Source: Gongronella butleri (Eukaryota; Mucoromycota; Mucoromycetes; Mucorales; Cunninghamellaceae). Taken from it: a stretch of 64,000 bases of DNA. This document shows, in pieces, positions 44,813-57,032 of this stretch. Both the position numbers and the translations under genes were made by a program. Below the pieces are notes generated by a model. The model did not search any database and was not told where the DNA came from. It saw only the letters and a list, made by a program, of their open reading frames with translations. Location: contig JAIWZP010000036.1 of NCBI GenBank assembly GCA_025201375.1, positions 124,001 through 188,000 on the forward strand, given 5' to 3'. Every line of letters starts with the position of its first letter. The stretch's first letter is position 1.

Positions 44813-47800
44813 TCACGCAAAGCGTTTGGACGGAATGGCCGATGCCTTTGTCATTTTTGTGGAGATTTGATTGCCATCTTGGTCGGTATGAATAAAGACG
44901 TCGCCTTTAAGATGTCCTGCTTTGGAGGACGAGGTGGACGATGGCGGTCGCGCGATTTTCGAGGGTGATGGGTCGCGCTGGACCTGGCCACCGCCACGAA
45001 GAAGGATGCGCGACGTGGACGGTGATGCTGGACGACCAAGAAAGCCCTTGTCGACACTGAGCTTGCGCGGCTGCGCACCGTCAGAGGCGCCACTGTTCAT
45101 CAAATGGCCATGATCTAGGTTTTAAAAAAATGAGGTGAGCACAAGGTTCGGCTTGCTGGTCAATTAGGGCAAGGGACCAAAAAAAGAGCGGCCACCCTCC
45201 CCCCTTTTTACCTTTTAAAAACCTAAAAAAATATTTTGGTTAGTTCCTATGTGATTTTCGTGTGTTTGGCCTCTTTTTATCAAGGGGCATTCGCTTTTTT
45301 TGTTGTTTTTTTGTTTTTTACTGTGACAATTCGACCCAGCCACCGCCGACGCGGACCATGACCATCTTGCTGGGCAGGATGCGGCAATAGACGAGGCGCT
45401 CGCCGAACCAATACTTGCCGGTTTCGCCAGGGACCATTTTCACGGCGACTTTGTAGGCGCTGTCATTGACAATGCGACCGAGATGCACGTCCAGCTCATT
45501 CTTGGGATCAGCCACGTAGCCACGTGATGTTGTGCCGCGCAAGGGCGGCTGTGGTGTACGTGATGGGCGCAATCCCACTGGCGTTGGGCTTGCCATGGTG
45601 CGTCTTGCACGCGATTGGCTGGGCGTCGATGCGCGCGATGGTGGACGTGAGGATGGCGAGGACGACGAGGGTGTGCTGGGCCGTTGCTGTTGTTGTTGCT
45701 GCTTGGATCGATTGGCCATGGCCAGCTTGGTGAAGAATTCATGCGAAAGCGCATTAATGCATGTCTGCAGCTCCTTTTCTTGGGCAACCGCCTTGGCCTG
45801 TGTCTTTTGCCATGCATCCAGTGTCTTTTGCAGGCGCGCAGACACGCGCTGCTGGTCGTGGACAAAGCTCTTTTGTGCTTCTTCCTTGGCCTGAGTCAAA
45901 AGCTGCGCAATCACAGGCTCCTTGGCTTTGTAGGTCGAGACCAGGTGGCGCAATTGTCGCTGCAAGTCGGTCTTTGAAAACTTTTGAGCTCCGCCGCTGC
46001 CTGGCACGCGTATTGGCGCGCGTATTTGCGGCGCACGCAGCTTGCTTTTCTTGTTGTTGGCGTCCGTTCTTGATTTTTCGTGGTCGTCCTTTTCGTTCTC
46101 CTTGTCATTCTCCTTGTCATCCTCCTTGTCTTCCGAGGCATGGTCATTGTCACCGTCGTCGTCCGAGTCATCCGAATCGTCCGAGTCGTCCACATGGACG
46201 AGACGCGCATTTCGCGCCGACATTTGGTCAATGAGGTTGTCGAGCTTGAGGATGTGGTCGTCGACGGAGTCCAAGAGGTCCATGAGCAACGCGACGTTGC
46301 CCTCCATCTTTGCCTGCTGCTTGCGCTTTTGGATGCCGGTCAACAGGTCGTTGAGCGCGGCCTTTAGAGGCTTTTTCTTGGTTTCGTCGAGCACGAGCTT
46401 GTCGACGCGAGCAATCTTCTTTTTGAGCGTGCCATCGACGTGGGCCTCGAGCGCCTGCAATTCCTCCTGGTCCATGGCCACCGATTTGCCGGCTAGCTGC
46501 AGCCGATCGACTTTTTCGCGCAATTGAAGCACTTCCTGCAGCACCTCCTGCAGCTTTTGTTGGCCCACCTTGTACCGGTGCTGCTCTTGCAGCTGCCGTT
46601 CGCGGTCGTCCATCATCCGCTTGACTTGATGCCACACGCGCCGAATCGTCTCCTGGCCCACAGAAACCGCCTTTTTCACATTCGTCGTGCGTGCGACCCC
46701 AATGCTCTTATATAGCTTGCCCGGCTGTTGCTGCCACGTGTCGCCCAGAGCGAAAAAATGCGTGACCATCTGCGTCAGCTTATCTCGATGCTCCTGGAAT
46801 GGCTTGAGCTGCCCAACTACATGTGCAAGCCGCCCGCCGCCCGTCGCTCCGTATTTCGCCACAAGCGCACCCTTGATCTCCGCCAGCGTCTTGTTCAATT
46901 CGCCTAATTGGAAAAAAAATCAGTGAGAAAAATGGTCGAAAATGTTGAAAAGAAAAAGAAAAATTGTCGAAAATGTCGATAATAAAAATGATCGTTTTTT
47001 TCCCGTTTCTTTTTCCTTTTCTTTTTTTTTCATTTTTTTTTTCCTGCCATTTTTTTTTCATCATTTTTTTTTTTTCGTTTCCAATTTTTTCCAATTCCGG
47101 TATTGTCATTTTCCCCCTCTGCCATGCATTTGTACCTTCAGCCTTGGCATGGCGGACCATCCATTTGAGGGTGGCAAGATAGTCGTGCTCGGTCTGCATG
47201 GCGGCATCCAGCTCCTGGAGCGATTTATCCATTGGTTTGCGTAGATGCTCGACGACGGTGGATGATACGCCGAGCGGGTCAATAAGGCGATGGCACGTGG
47301 CGTGGATGTGCTTGGCGTCGTCTGTACATTTTGCATGGACCTTGGCGACGTTGCTGATGGCGGCCGCGTATGTTTGGTGCAGGTATTGGATGGCCTCGGG
47401 CCGCTTGCCGACCAATTCCGGGTTGGCATTGGCTTGCTGCCGCAGAAACTTGAGCTGCTCGTCGCACGCCGCACGCACCTTGGCCATCTGCGCCTGCAAT
47501 TGCTGCAGCAGCCGCGCGCGCTCCTGCTGTTGCTGGAGACGGTCCATCCACGCGAAAATCGTATCGAGACGCGTGGAAAATTGCGCGCACATGGTGGCAA
47601 ACGACGCGTCTTGGCTCGCGTCATCACCCAACAGATCCACCGCTTGCTGGATCAGCGCCGCTTGCTCATTCGCGGCCGGCTGGATGTCCTTTTGCAGCCA
47701 ATCATGCATGTTGCCCGGCGAAAGCAACGCCCACGATGGCACGCTGCCCTGCTGATGATGCATTGGACCCGCGCTGCTGGTCAGTGTCGACGAAGATCGA

Positions 47801-47926
47801 GACGACGTTGCCGACGACGCGGTCGCGGCGGGGTTTGAGAGCGGCGCGGGCGTCGTGCTTCGTGTTGTGGTGGACGACGCGTGTTTTTTGCTCGAATTTT
47901 CAGACATGGACGGTTCTTGCTGCTGT

Positions 47927-47958
<32 letters not shown>

Positions 47959-50900
47959 TTGCTTGAGGTGATACGCTTGCTCCAGATCCATGGTGAGCTT
48001 GGTCAAGGGCGCATCGGCCTTGGCAAGCAATGCCCACGCTTGTGCCCAGCGTGCAATGCCATCAACGCGCTTGGCCGTATGATTTGCCTTGGTTTGCACG
48101 GCTTGCCACATGCTTTGGACATTGGCCTGCTGTGTCTTTAGGTCGTCCATGAGCGCACGCGTCTCGAACAGAGGCGAGTTCGCGTCGTTGGTGTCGTTTT
48201 CACCCAACGACGGTTTTTGCGCGTCGATGAACTGGCCGTAGCTGATGAGATCGTCGTACGCCTCTTGGCACTCATTGACGCGCGCCTTGGCGTGGTCGTA
48301 CGCGGCATTGGCTGAAGCATGCTGTGCCGCCCAGCGCGATTCCATCTGCATGGCGGTCGAACCCTCGGTTCCCATGGCGCCCACAGGCTCGCTTTGCTTT
48401 TCATTCTCATCAAAAAGGAGCGACGACGTGTCTGCCATCATGGCCATGAGCGCGCCCGCCTGCTCGTGGTAATTGCTGCACAACTGGCGTAAATTCACCA
48501 CATCGTACCATTGCGTCAATTGCTGTCGCACCGCTAAAAGTTGCTGCCCAAGCTCAAACACCTTTGGCTGCAAGGCATCCTAAAAGAGAGGAATGAGAGA
48601 ATAACGATGATGAGCCCCTTTTTTTTTATTTCTCTCCATTTTGCGAGTTTTTTTTTTTCCAAAATTCCCCCCATTTTTTACCTGAAGGTCGCTCTCGGCA
48701 AGGTTTTCGACCAGGTCGTGGTAGGTATCGGCATCGAGGGCATCGATGCGTGCTTGCCACTTGACAATGAGGTCGTCCGAGAGCGCGTCGGCAGTGGTGT
48801 TTTGGTGAATGTCGGTCTGGAGGGCGACAATGTCGCGTTGGACACAGGCAATGCGGTGCACAAGGTCTGCGGGTGCCATGGCGTGCTGCGCCACATGCTG
48901 GGCATCGGCCACCTGATCTTCCAGGGCGCGCCACTGGTCTTGGAGGGCGGAATAGCAGGTAAGAACGTCGTCTTTTGCATCATCGGACGCATTGGCCGCC
49001 AGCGACTCCTGGTACGCGGCCCACGCGGGCTCCCAGCGGTCCTCACGCATCGACTGCGCCTGCTGGGCCACACTGCCGAGCCAGCCAACGACTTCGCGCA
49101 TGCGCGCAAGCACAGCAGCTGCCGCCGCATCGTCATTGGCATTGGCATCTTCTGTGGTGGCCAGAGCCACAAGCGAGGCGGTGTCGGGAATAGCGGCCAT
49201 CTTGTCCACCAGGAGGGGTTGTTGGTCGCGTGCCCACGCGGCGCACACGTCGGCCTCGTTGGTAAACAAAAGGCGCACGGCCTCGTGGCGCGATAATTGG
49301 ACTTTGGTGGCCAACAGGGCGGCCAATCCGGCGGCAATGTCGCGCAGCGCATCCATGCGACTGGTGAGCGTGGCCTGGACAACGGCATTGGCCGTGGCAT
49401 CGCGTGTTGCGCGGTCCGAAGAGGAGGAGGACGATTCTGAGGCATGTTCGTTGCGGGCTGGGAACGGAATGGACGCAACGAGCGAATCGTTCAAATCGCG
49501 GATTCCCGCGTGCAATTGATCCACACGCAGGGCAAGGGCATCGTGCATCGAGTGCTTTTGCGCGTCATTGAGAATGTCTTCTCGTAAAAGCGCGGCCGAG
49601 TGCGTCAATTGCGCCGTGCGATGCGTGAACGCGACCATGAGGCTGTGCTGCTGGATGATCTCGTCGGCCACACGCAAAAGCGCGTGCACCGTGTCGCGCG
49701 CATTCGCCAACTTTTGCCATGCCTTGTCTCGCCATTCTTCAAATCGGTGCTTTTGCACGGGCCATGCGCGTAGCCGTACTTGCAATGCCTCGGCAATCGC
49801 ATCGTCGCGATCAATGGCGTCTTTGAGCGTGGAACATAGTTGACGTAAATGTTCCTCCATGTTCTCTGTCGCTGTCGGGGTCTTTGGCGCCAAATCCATC
49901 GATGACCGCGACGATGGCAAAGGGCGCCAGCGCGCGTCCTTGTCAATCAACGCGTCCACACTCGCGGCATGCGCGCGCCACACTTGGATGCACGCGTCCA
50001 CCTCGGTTTGCCATGCCGCTTGGTCGTGTCGATGCTGGATCGTCTCCTTTTTGCCATTGGCTAGTTGCTGGCATCGGTCGAGCGCACGTGTGAGCGCCTG
50101 CAGACGCGCAGAATACACATTCTCGCCAAGGGGCATCGAAAGCGACATGGAAAACACCGGGGTCGTAGGTGTCACAGGCGTCATGGGCGTGTCCATAGGC
50201 TTGGCCATGGTCGATGCCGACGACGATGACGCCGATGAAGCCGCATGCGACGACGATTGTTGAATGCGGGCGACTAAATCGACCAATTGGCGCGTCAATT
50301 CAGGCACGTTTTGCGATTTCAACGGGTTGAATTGCGCGTCCCATTGCTGCATCGCGTCATTGACGGCAAAAAGGTCGGCATCGGTGTCGTGGATCGCGTA
50401 CAATTGCTCTTGCAGCGCTTCCACCTTGGCAACGCACGCACCGCGCTGCGCGTCCCAATCATCCACGTCGTGTACAAGCAAAAGGCACTGCGCAGCAACA
50501 CCCATGCGGTCGTGCAGCTTCTCCATCAAATGCAAAAGCAACGTCATTTTCTTTTTCGTCGCCATAAAATCCGTGTCGAGGGTCATCCACGTCTTGTCGC
50601 CTTGGCTGTCCGTCTCTGCAAACGCCGCGTCATATTGTGTGCGCAGTGGTTGGATATGGTCTGCGTCGTACGTTTGCACATCTTTTGCCAAATGTTTGAG
50701 TTGTTGCTGGATGTCGTCCATCACATTGGCTGGCGGCAGCGTGCCCGCCACCAACGACGACGATAGCACGCCCAGTGTCTTCTTCACAAGTGCCAGTTGC
50801 TCATTGGCCCACACCACAGGCTCGTCCAGCTGTGATCCAAGCTTTTTGATCCATTGACGCATGCGCTCACGTTCTTGCACGTCGTCTTGCCGCTGCTGCA

Positions 50901-53900
50901 GCGCTTGCACCATTGTCAAAAGCACCTGACCCTGTGCAGACAGCCAATCGTCCACTTGCTTGCCTTGCTCTTGCACATCTTCTATCAAAGACGCGTCCCA
51001 CCTTGGAAAAAGAGAAAAAAAAAGACGCGTGAGCACGTTTCAAGCCCCGCGCGACGCGTGTTTGAATCCCCGCATGGACCGGAGCGGGGATTGAAATGGA
51101 TTTTTTTATGTCCCTTTCTTTTCTCTTTTTTTCTTTTTTTTTCTTACGTTATATCAGCCGTGCTTTCAGGGATGCTTGGGAACTGTAACGCGGCGCGTGC
51201 TTGGTCCCAGTGATGCACCGTGTCAATAAGCAAGGTCATGTGTTCTTGGTGGGGCTCCTCTTCTTGGAGTGCTTTGGCTTGTTGAAGCGCGGTGTTTGCC
51301 TGGTGCACAAGGTCTTTTGCGGTCTTTTCGTACGCGACCAGGGACGCAACATAGGCATACAATGCCAAAAGGGCACGCTGCTTGCTGTCAAGGCGCTCGT
51401 GCTCTTTTTGGAGCGCATCGGCCACGGAAGACACGTCCATGGCCGTGGCATCGCCAATGTCGTGCAATTGGGTGCGCACGGCGTCATGATCGGTGCCTAA
51501 CAACGGTGCAGCCATGTCGCGGATCGTCGCATCGAGCGTCGACTGGCACGCGACAAGATCCTTGGCCATTTCTGGAGATTGGTCGGTGTCGTTCACGTCG
51601 CTTTCGCTTTGTTCGTCGATTTTTCCGTGTTCTTCGTCTTGGTCCAAAGCGCGCAAGAGGTGTACGTCGCGCGCAAGGCATTGCCATGCGTCCTTGGCGG
51701 CATTGTCGAGGGCGTGGTGCGTAGTATCGGCACGCGTTTGCCATGCATGGCGTGCTTTCCACCATGCGAGCTCCTTGGCACGCCAATCGAGGTGTGTTTC
51801 CAGGCGGTGGACGCCATCGTCCAGTTGCTCGACGGCCGTCACCAACGTCTTACGATCAACGGACACGGCGCTCGTTTCGTCCATCTCGCATTCGATCTGT
51901 GTGACGCGCTGCTGCAATCTTGCCAAATCGCCCGCGACCAACTGCGCCAGGCGCGCGCCCATCGCGTCCAATTCGTGTTGTCGACGCGTCATGGTGTTGT
52001 CGTCGTCGTCCTTTTCGTCCTTTTCGTCCTTTTCGTCCTTTTCGTCCTTTTCGTCTTTGTCGTCGTCCATGAGGAGGGCGGCGGCGGACAACGTGTCGAA
52101 AAGCCATGAAGCGCGATATTCTTGACTACGCGCGGCCAGCCAGTCCTTCCAGCGCATCATGTCCTCGTACGCGAGGGTAGCACGTTGCTGCAATGACAAG
52201 ACTTGTCGGTGCGACGCTAGCAGGCGGTCCAATGTCTCTGCAAGTGACGCCAATTGCATGGCCACATCGTCCAGCGTGGCCTTGATCTGTGCATTGGCCA
52301 CGTCATTGTCCGTGCGGTCCGACGCACCAATCACGAGCGACTCGTACGCGGGCACCACAGGGTAACACGCCGCCGCAGGCAACACGTGCGTAATCCATGC
52401 CGACGCGTCATCCTTGAATTGCTGCACTTTTTCCGCAAAAGCCTCGGCCGATTCCGCCAATTTGTTCGTGGTGGTGGACGAGGACGACGAATGAAGGTTA
52501 GGGTTAGGGTTGGTCATGGTGCTGGTGCTGAGGCTACTACGGCTACTAAGCGACGACGCTGGCGCGCTCATGGCCACGCGCAATGCGTCGCCCTGGTCAC
52601 AAATCAGCGTGACCTTGCGCACCAGATCCACGAGCGACAGATGCTGCTCGACGACTTTGCGTGCGTACCCGGTGCGGCGCATCAAATCGGCGAATTCCGT
52701 CTCCAGGAGCACCTGACGCGCTTCGAGCACCTCCGGCACGCCAGGCACCTCGGGTACCTCGGCCGCCAGCTCTTCCATGTCTTGGTACGCATCCAGCACC
52801 GCCGCGTACTGCGCTTGGTCGAATTGCACCACCTTGGTTTCCATTTCCACAAGCAATTGGATCATCTCTTCCATGTCCATGTTGGCATTTTCTGGTTGGT
52901 CGCCTTGTCGCCATCTTGCCTGTGCCACAAATCGCGTCGCGTCGTCATTCACGCCACGGATCCAATCGCGCGCCAAGTCGTATTGTGCGTCCCATTGGCA
53001 TCGCTTTTGCAACGTCGACACCAGCACCGTGCGCTGCCGCAGCATCCCCATCAATCGATTGAGCGTGTTGAGCGTCGTCAGCGTGATTTCAATCGTCGTC
53101 GTGTCCGCAGGGCTCAGGTCGTGCTGCTTTTTCGTGATGGACGCTCCCGTCAGCTGCTTGACATGAGCTCGTAGACGCGCCATGTCGTCGGCATCGAAGC
53201 GTTCCACTTGCCGACGCAGCTTTTCGTGTTGTGCAAGCCATTCATCCGCTTTGGCCCGTTCGTGGGCTGCAAGCTCGGCGCCCAATGGATCGTCCAATGG
53301 CCCCTCCGCATTGTGTTGCTCGAGCACGTCAATCTGCTGCTCAATCCACGTACGGATCCGCTCCGCTTCCACGAACCACACACGCACCTGGTCCACCCAG
53401 TCGCGCACCGTCTCGTACTTTTGCTGCAAACGCTGCACATACGCATGCAATCGGTCGTCGTCTTGTGGCCTTGTCGCCGTCGATCCTTCTTTTGCTTCTT
53501 CTTCATTTTCTTCCAGCGAAGCATCGTCGTCCGAAACGAGCAAAAATGCGTACCCGTCGCGCAATTGGTGGATCCGCGTGCGCACCGCCGTCACCTGCTG
53601 CTCGAGCGCCAAGATGGCATCGTCCGTCGTGTGGTTGCCGTCGTCCATCAGCTTGCGGATCGCGTCCAGATCATCATTGATGTCGTCTGCTTCCAAAAGC
53701 AATTGACGCCCGCCAGACAATTGCTGTGCGCCCTTGCGCACACGCTCATGCGCCGCCATCATATTGTCGTACGACGCTTGCACCACGTCCATGCGCGGCT
53801 TGAGACTCTTGAGCACAACACGCGAGAATTGAAGCAAAAACCGCCGGTATGCCTTCCAAGCACCGTCCTCAAACGCAAAAACATCGTCATCCACCGCCGC

Positions 53901-53972
53901 CGCAGCATTGTCGCATCGTGACACCAATGCTTCCAGCTGCTCGCGCTCGTAATTGAGCGGATGCCACGGGTT

Positions 53973-54015
<43 letters not shown>

Positions 54016-55448
54016 AAAGAGGGTAAGATGACGCTTTTTTTCCATTTTTCCCCTTTTTCCCCTTTTCCCCCTTTCCCCCATTTTTCCCCTTTTTTCTCTC
54101 ATCTTTTTCTTTTACCAAGATCAGAGGGCACAACAGCGAGAATGGCGTGTAGCAGTCGATCGATTTGCTCGGCAATGGCATCGGCGTGCGCATTGTATTT
54201 GGCGGTGGCGGCCTCCATGTCGGCCAATTGCAGCTCAATGTTCATCAGGTCCTTTTTGGTTTGGGCAACGAGGTCCTGGAAATCGGCCCATTGCGACGCA
54301 AGCATGTCAAACAGGTTAACAATCTGTGCGCGCTGCAGATCCGTGAGCTGCAGGAGCATCTCATCTTGATTGTCGAGACATGTCAGCTTGTCCTTGGCCA
54401 CGCGGGCAGCTTCGATGAGCGCGGCCTCCTCTTGCATCTGCTCTTCAACGAAATCAAGCGCGTCAATGCACTCGGCCGCCGTGTCCGCGTCGTCAAACGA
54501 TGCAGGCAGCTCTTGCACCATGCGCGTGTGCGTCTTGATAAACGAAAGCACCGATTCTTGCAGCGAAATAAACTCGTCCAGCAACGGATGCACCCCGCGC
54601 GGCAAATGGCCCGTCAGCTGCATCATCAGCCGGCTGTTCAAATCCTCTTTGAGTCGCGCCTGTTCCTCGTCGCTCAAGGTCGACAGCCTTTTCACCGATT
54701 TCTTGCCCTCGTCCTTGTCTTTTTCCAAGTCGTCCTCGCCGCTTAAAAGGGCAACCGGCGACGTCGACCGCGGTGGCGACGCGTGGTCGGCATTGGCGCC
54801 GCCCGTCACCATGGCAATGTTGGCGCGCCGCCGGATCGCCGCCGTGTGTCGCTTTTCCGACGGCTGCTGCAGCTGCACCTTGGACATGGCCTTGTAAAAC
54901 TCGGCAACGTACATCATCACGCTCGGCTCGTGCGGGAATTCCACATCAATTAGATCCTCGGGCTCGAGATACCGCGGAATCGCCATGTCGCGCGTCGCCG
55001 TGTCAAAGGCAAGCGACAGCAACGCGTGCCACGATGGCTTGACCGACAAATCCACCTCCTTGATCGTGTGCGTCAATAAATCAGGCAAAAGCTCGGGGTC
55101 GTGTCGGTGAATCAGCAGGCAAAACGCAAGCCCGTTGCGCCACGACCGCGAAAAATCTTGAATGTTGGGAATCACATGCGCTGCAATATAGTCCTCTAGC
55201 TGGATACGCACCCAATACAGCAACGCCAACTTGGCCTCGGAGCTGCTGCTATGTTGTTGTTGCTGCTGCTGCTGCTGCTGTTGTTGTTGTTCTTTTGTAG
55301 ACGAACCTTGTGAAAAGCTGCCCTGGCGCCGCGCCGCATGACTAGGAAGCGGCGTCGATGGTGGAAACATGGGCACAGACTCGGAAAGTGGCGATAATGG
55401 CTCCAATGGCTCCTCCTCGTCATCCGGCTGCCTGTCCGAGTATACCTA

Positions 55449-55482
<34 letters not shown>

Positions 55483-56141
55483 CATGAGACACGAAATTTC
55501 CCCCCTTTTTCCTCCCTCCTCCCTTTTTTTTTTCATGGCCCTTTTACAAGCAGCGAGTGTCCATAGTCGTCGCCATGATCATTCAATACAATCTGGATTT
55601 GAAACTTGATCATGATGAAAAACACGAGGGCCATGGTCTTTTTGCGGTCGCCATTGACAATGGCCTCATTGCCAACGTCCAACACGGCCTCGCCGTGCAA
55701 CACGCGTTGCAGAAATGCGAGTGCCTGGGCCACATTGGCCAGCTGGTGGATGCGCATGTTCATCTTCTCGGGCTTGGGTGCAGGCTGAGCAGAAACCACC
55801 TCCAAGAGTTTTAAAAGCTTGCGCCCATCCTTAAAATCCGTATCGATGCTCGTAATCCGGTCACCCACCTGCTGCAACTGCATATTCACCCACTTGGTCA
55901 GCGTCCGCTTCTCGATTTCAGCATAATCAGACCCAATCGTCCGCACAAGGTCCTCGGTCGTCATAATATCCGTGTTTTGCCGCGACCGCAGCGCCTTGCG
56001 CCCAGGCAACACAGAAGTCGCAGCTGGACCGTCGCGATACAATGACCGGTTCGACTGCGACCGCCCAATAGACGCCCCCGTCGACGTGGAATAAATGGAC
56101 GACGACGGCGAAAGGGCGTTTTGGCTGGCCGGCGAGCTCAT
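44813..56141 (-). CDS. Giant spectraplakin-like protein (CH-CH, spectrin-like rod, GAS2)
   Basis: Seven exons: 56141..55548, 55445..54116, 53974..51148, 51001..48682, 48579..47136, 46903..45322, 45092..44813 (3,458 aa; all joins keep frame). If the last intron is not removed, a stop at 45318 gives 3,366 aa. Residues about 80-195 form CH1 (KRTLTKWVNMQL..DFKDGRKLLKLLEV, then MALVFFIMIKFQI). After a Gln/Ser linker, CH2 follows at about 250-370 (ALLYWVRIQLEDYI, FSRSWRNGLAFCLLIHRHDP, LDVEFPHEPSVMMYVAEFY-like), so an actin-binding tandem is likely. About 2,700 residues are alpha-helical, spectrin-repeat-like, with many Trp-centred helices. An acidic stretch, a basic Ser/Pro linker and a GAS2/GAR domain follow (DVHLGRIVNDSAYKVAVK, GKYWFGERLVYCRIL, VMVRVGGGWVEL). 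The GAS2 part predicts microtubule binding. It probably cross-links actin and microtubules. Confidence 0.88.
52007..52062. repeat. 9-bp tandem repeat coding Lys-Asp-Glu
   Basis: About six copies of a 9-base unit (TCGTCCTTT on the + strand) inside spectraplakin-like exon 3, encoding DKDEKDEKDEKDEKDEKDD on the minus strand. Confidence 0.9.
52497..52512 (+). repeat. Short telomere-like TTAGGG stretch in coding sequence
   Basis: GGTTAGGGTTAGGGTTGG inside spectraplakin-like exon 3 (encodes Asn-Pro repeats on the minus strand). Matches the common fungal telomere unit but only about two and a half copies. Confidence 0.6.
53977..54013. repeat. 37-base poly(A) in intron 2 of the spectraplakin-like gene
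   Basis: Poly(T) in the sense strand, touching the acceptor (TAG at 53977-53975). Confidence 0.9.
55254..55293. repeat. CAG/CAA tract coding poly-Gln between CH1 and CH2
   Basis: About 13 Gln codons (CAA/CAG on the minus strand), a second poly-Q tract lies at 47918-47964 of the same gene. Confidence 0.85.
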
Positions 56142-57032
56142 CGTGTGGTGTTGTACGTGTTGAGAAAAAAGGGGGGTATGATGTGAAGAGAGGCCCACGA
56201 GGAATAAGAAAAAGAAAGAGTCGTTGAAAAGCCCGAGAAACTTTTCAAGACGGCCAAAAAAAAAATACAAAAAAGTGAGTTTTAAGAAAAAAACAATGAG
56301 AAAACGAAAAAAAAAGAGGCACAAAAAGGGGGGCCCAGGCACCTTTTATAAGAGCGCGCCGCGTGCCACTTGAAAGCCCGCTCATCGCTCGTTTATTGCG
56401 CCAAATCGTCCCCAATGCACGCGCAAAATCACTTGCATCAAAACCATGATGCCTTGTTTTTCCACTACCATCACCACAGCAACACCTAAGAATAGATCGC
56501 TCTCCTGGCCGCCAACTCTCTCAGAAGTCATTGTTTTTAGTTCCTTTTTTTTTGAAAAGGGCCCATTGACCACTTTTTTTTTGCCACTAGGGGTGCAAAG
56601 TACGACAAGGAGATGAGGGAACCCGAGGGGAGGCAATGACATCAAAAGAGGAACGACATCCAAAGAGACGCCGGCTAACGAAGGTAAAAAAAAAAAAAAA
56701 AAAAAAAAAAGGAGCCTTCCAAGCCTTCTGAGCCAACATTGCTGCTTTCCCCCCCCCCAATTGGGCCTCCATGCACGGCAATAAACGACGCCTCCCTGAT
56801 TTTTTTTATGCTCGAGAAGGGAAGGGGGCGTGGCACTTTTTTCTTTTTTTTTCGACATCTTGGTCCTGTCCAATTCTCGCTCTAGCCAACCAAATCATTC
56901 TCAATTCGCCTCCTCTGTGCGCGTTGTCACCAAAAAGAGAGCCACGCGTCCCTTTTTTTTTTTTCTTTTTTTGCAATGGCCACCGACCTTGACATGACCC
57001 AATTCGTTTTTAACTTTTTTTAATGACTTTTT
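56142..57032. other. Intergenic spacer, promoter side of the spectraplakin-like gene
   Basis: 891 bases between the 3' end of MET8 and the spectraplakin-like start. Contains a 25-base A run (56686-56710). A minus-strand frame (56873..56382) has no recognisable features. Confidence 0.45.

Noticed and set aside
51060..51095. tRNA-like B-box (GTTTGAATCC) in a spectraplakin-like intron
   Set aside because: No matching A-box or cloverleaf; the sequence is explained by a simple hairpin.
56382..56873. 163-codon minus-strand frame
   Set aside because: Low-complexity Phe/Leu translation of homopolymers; no domain and no conserved start context.
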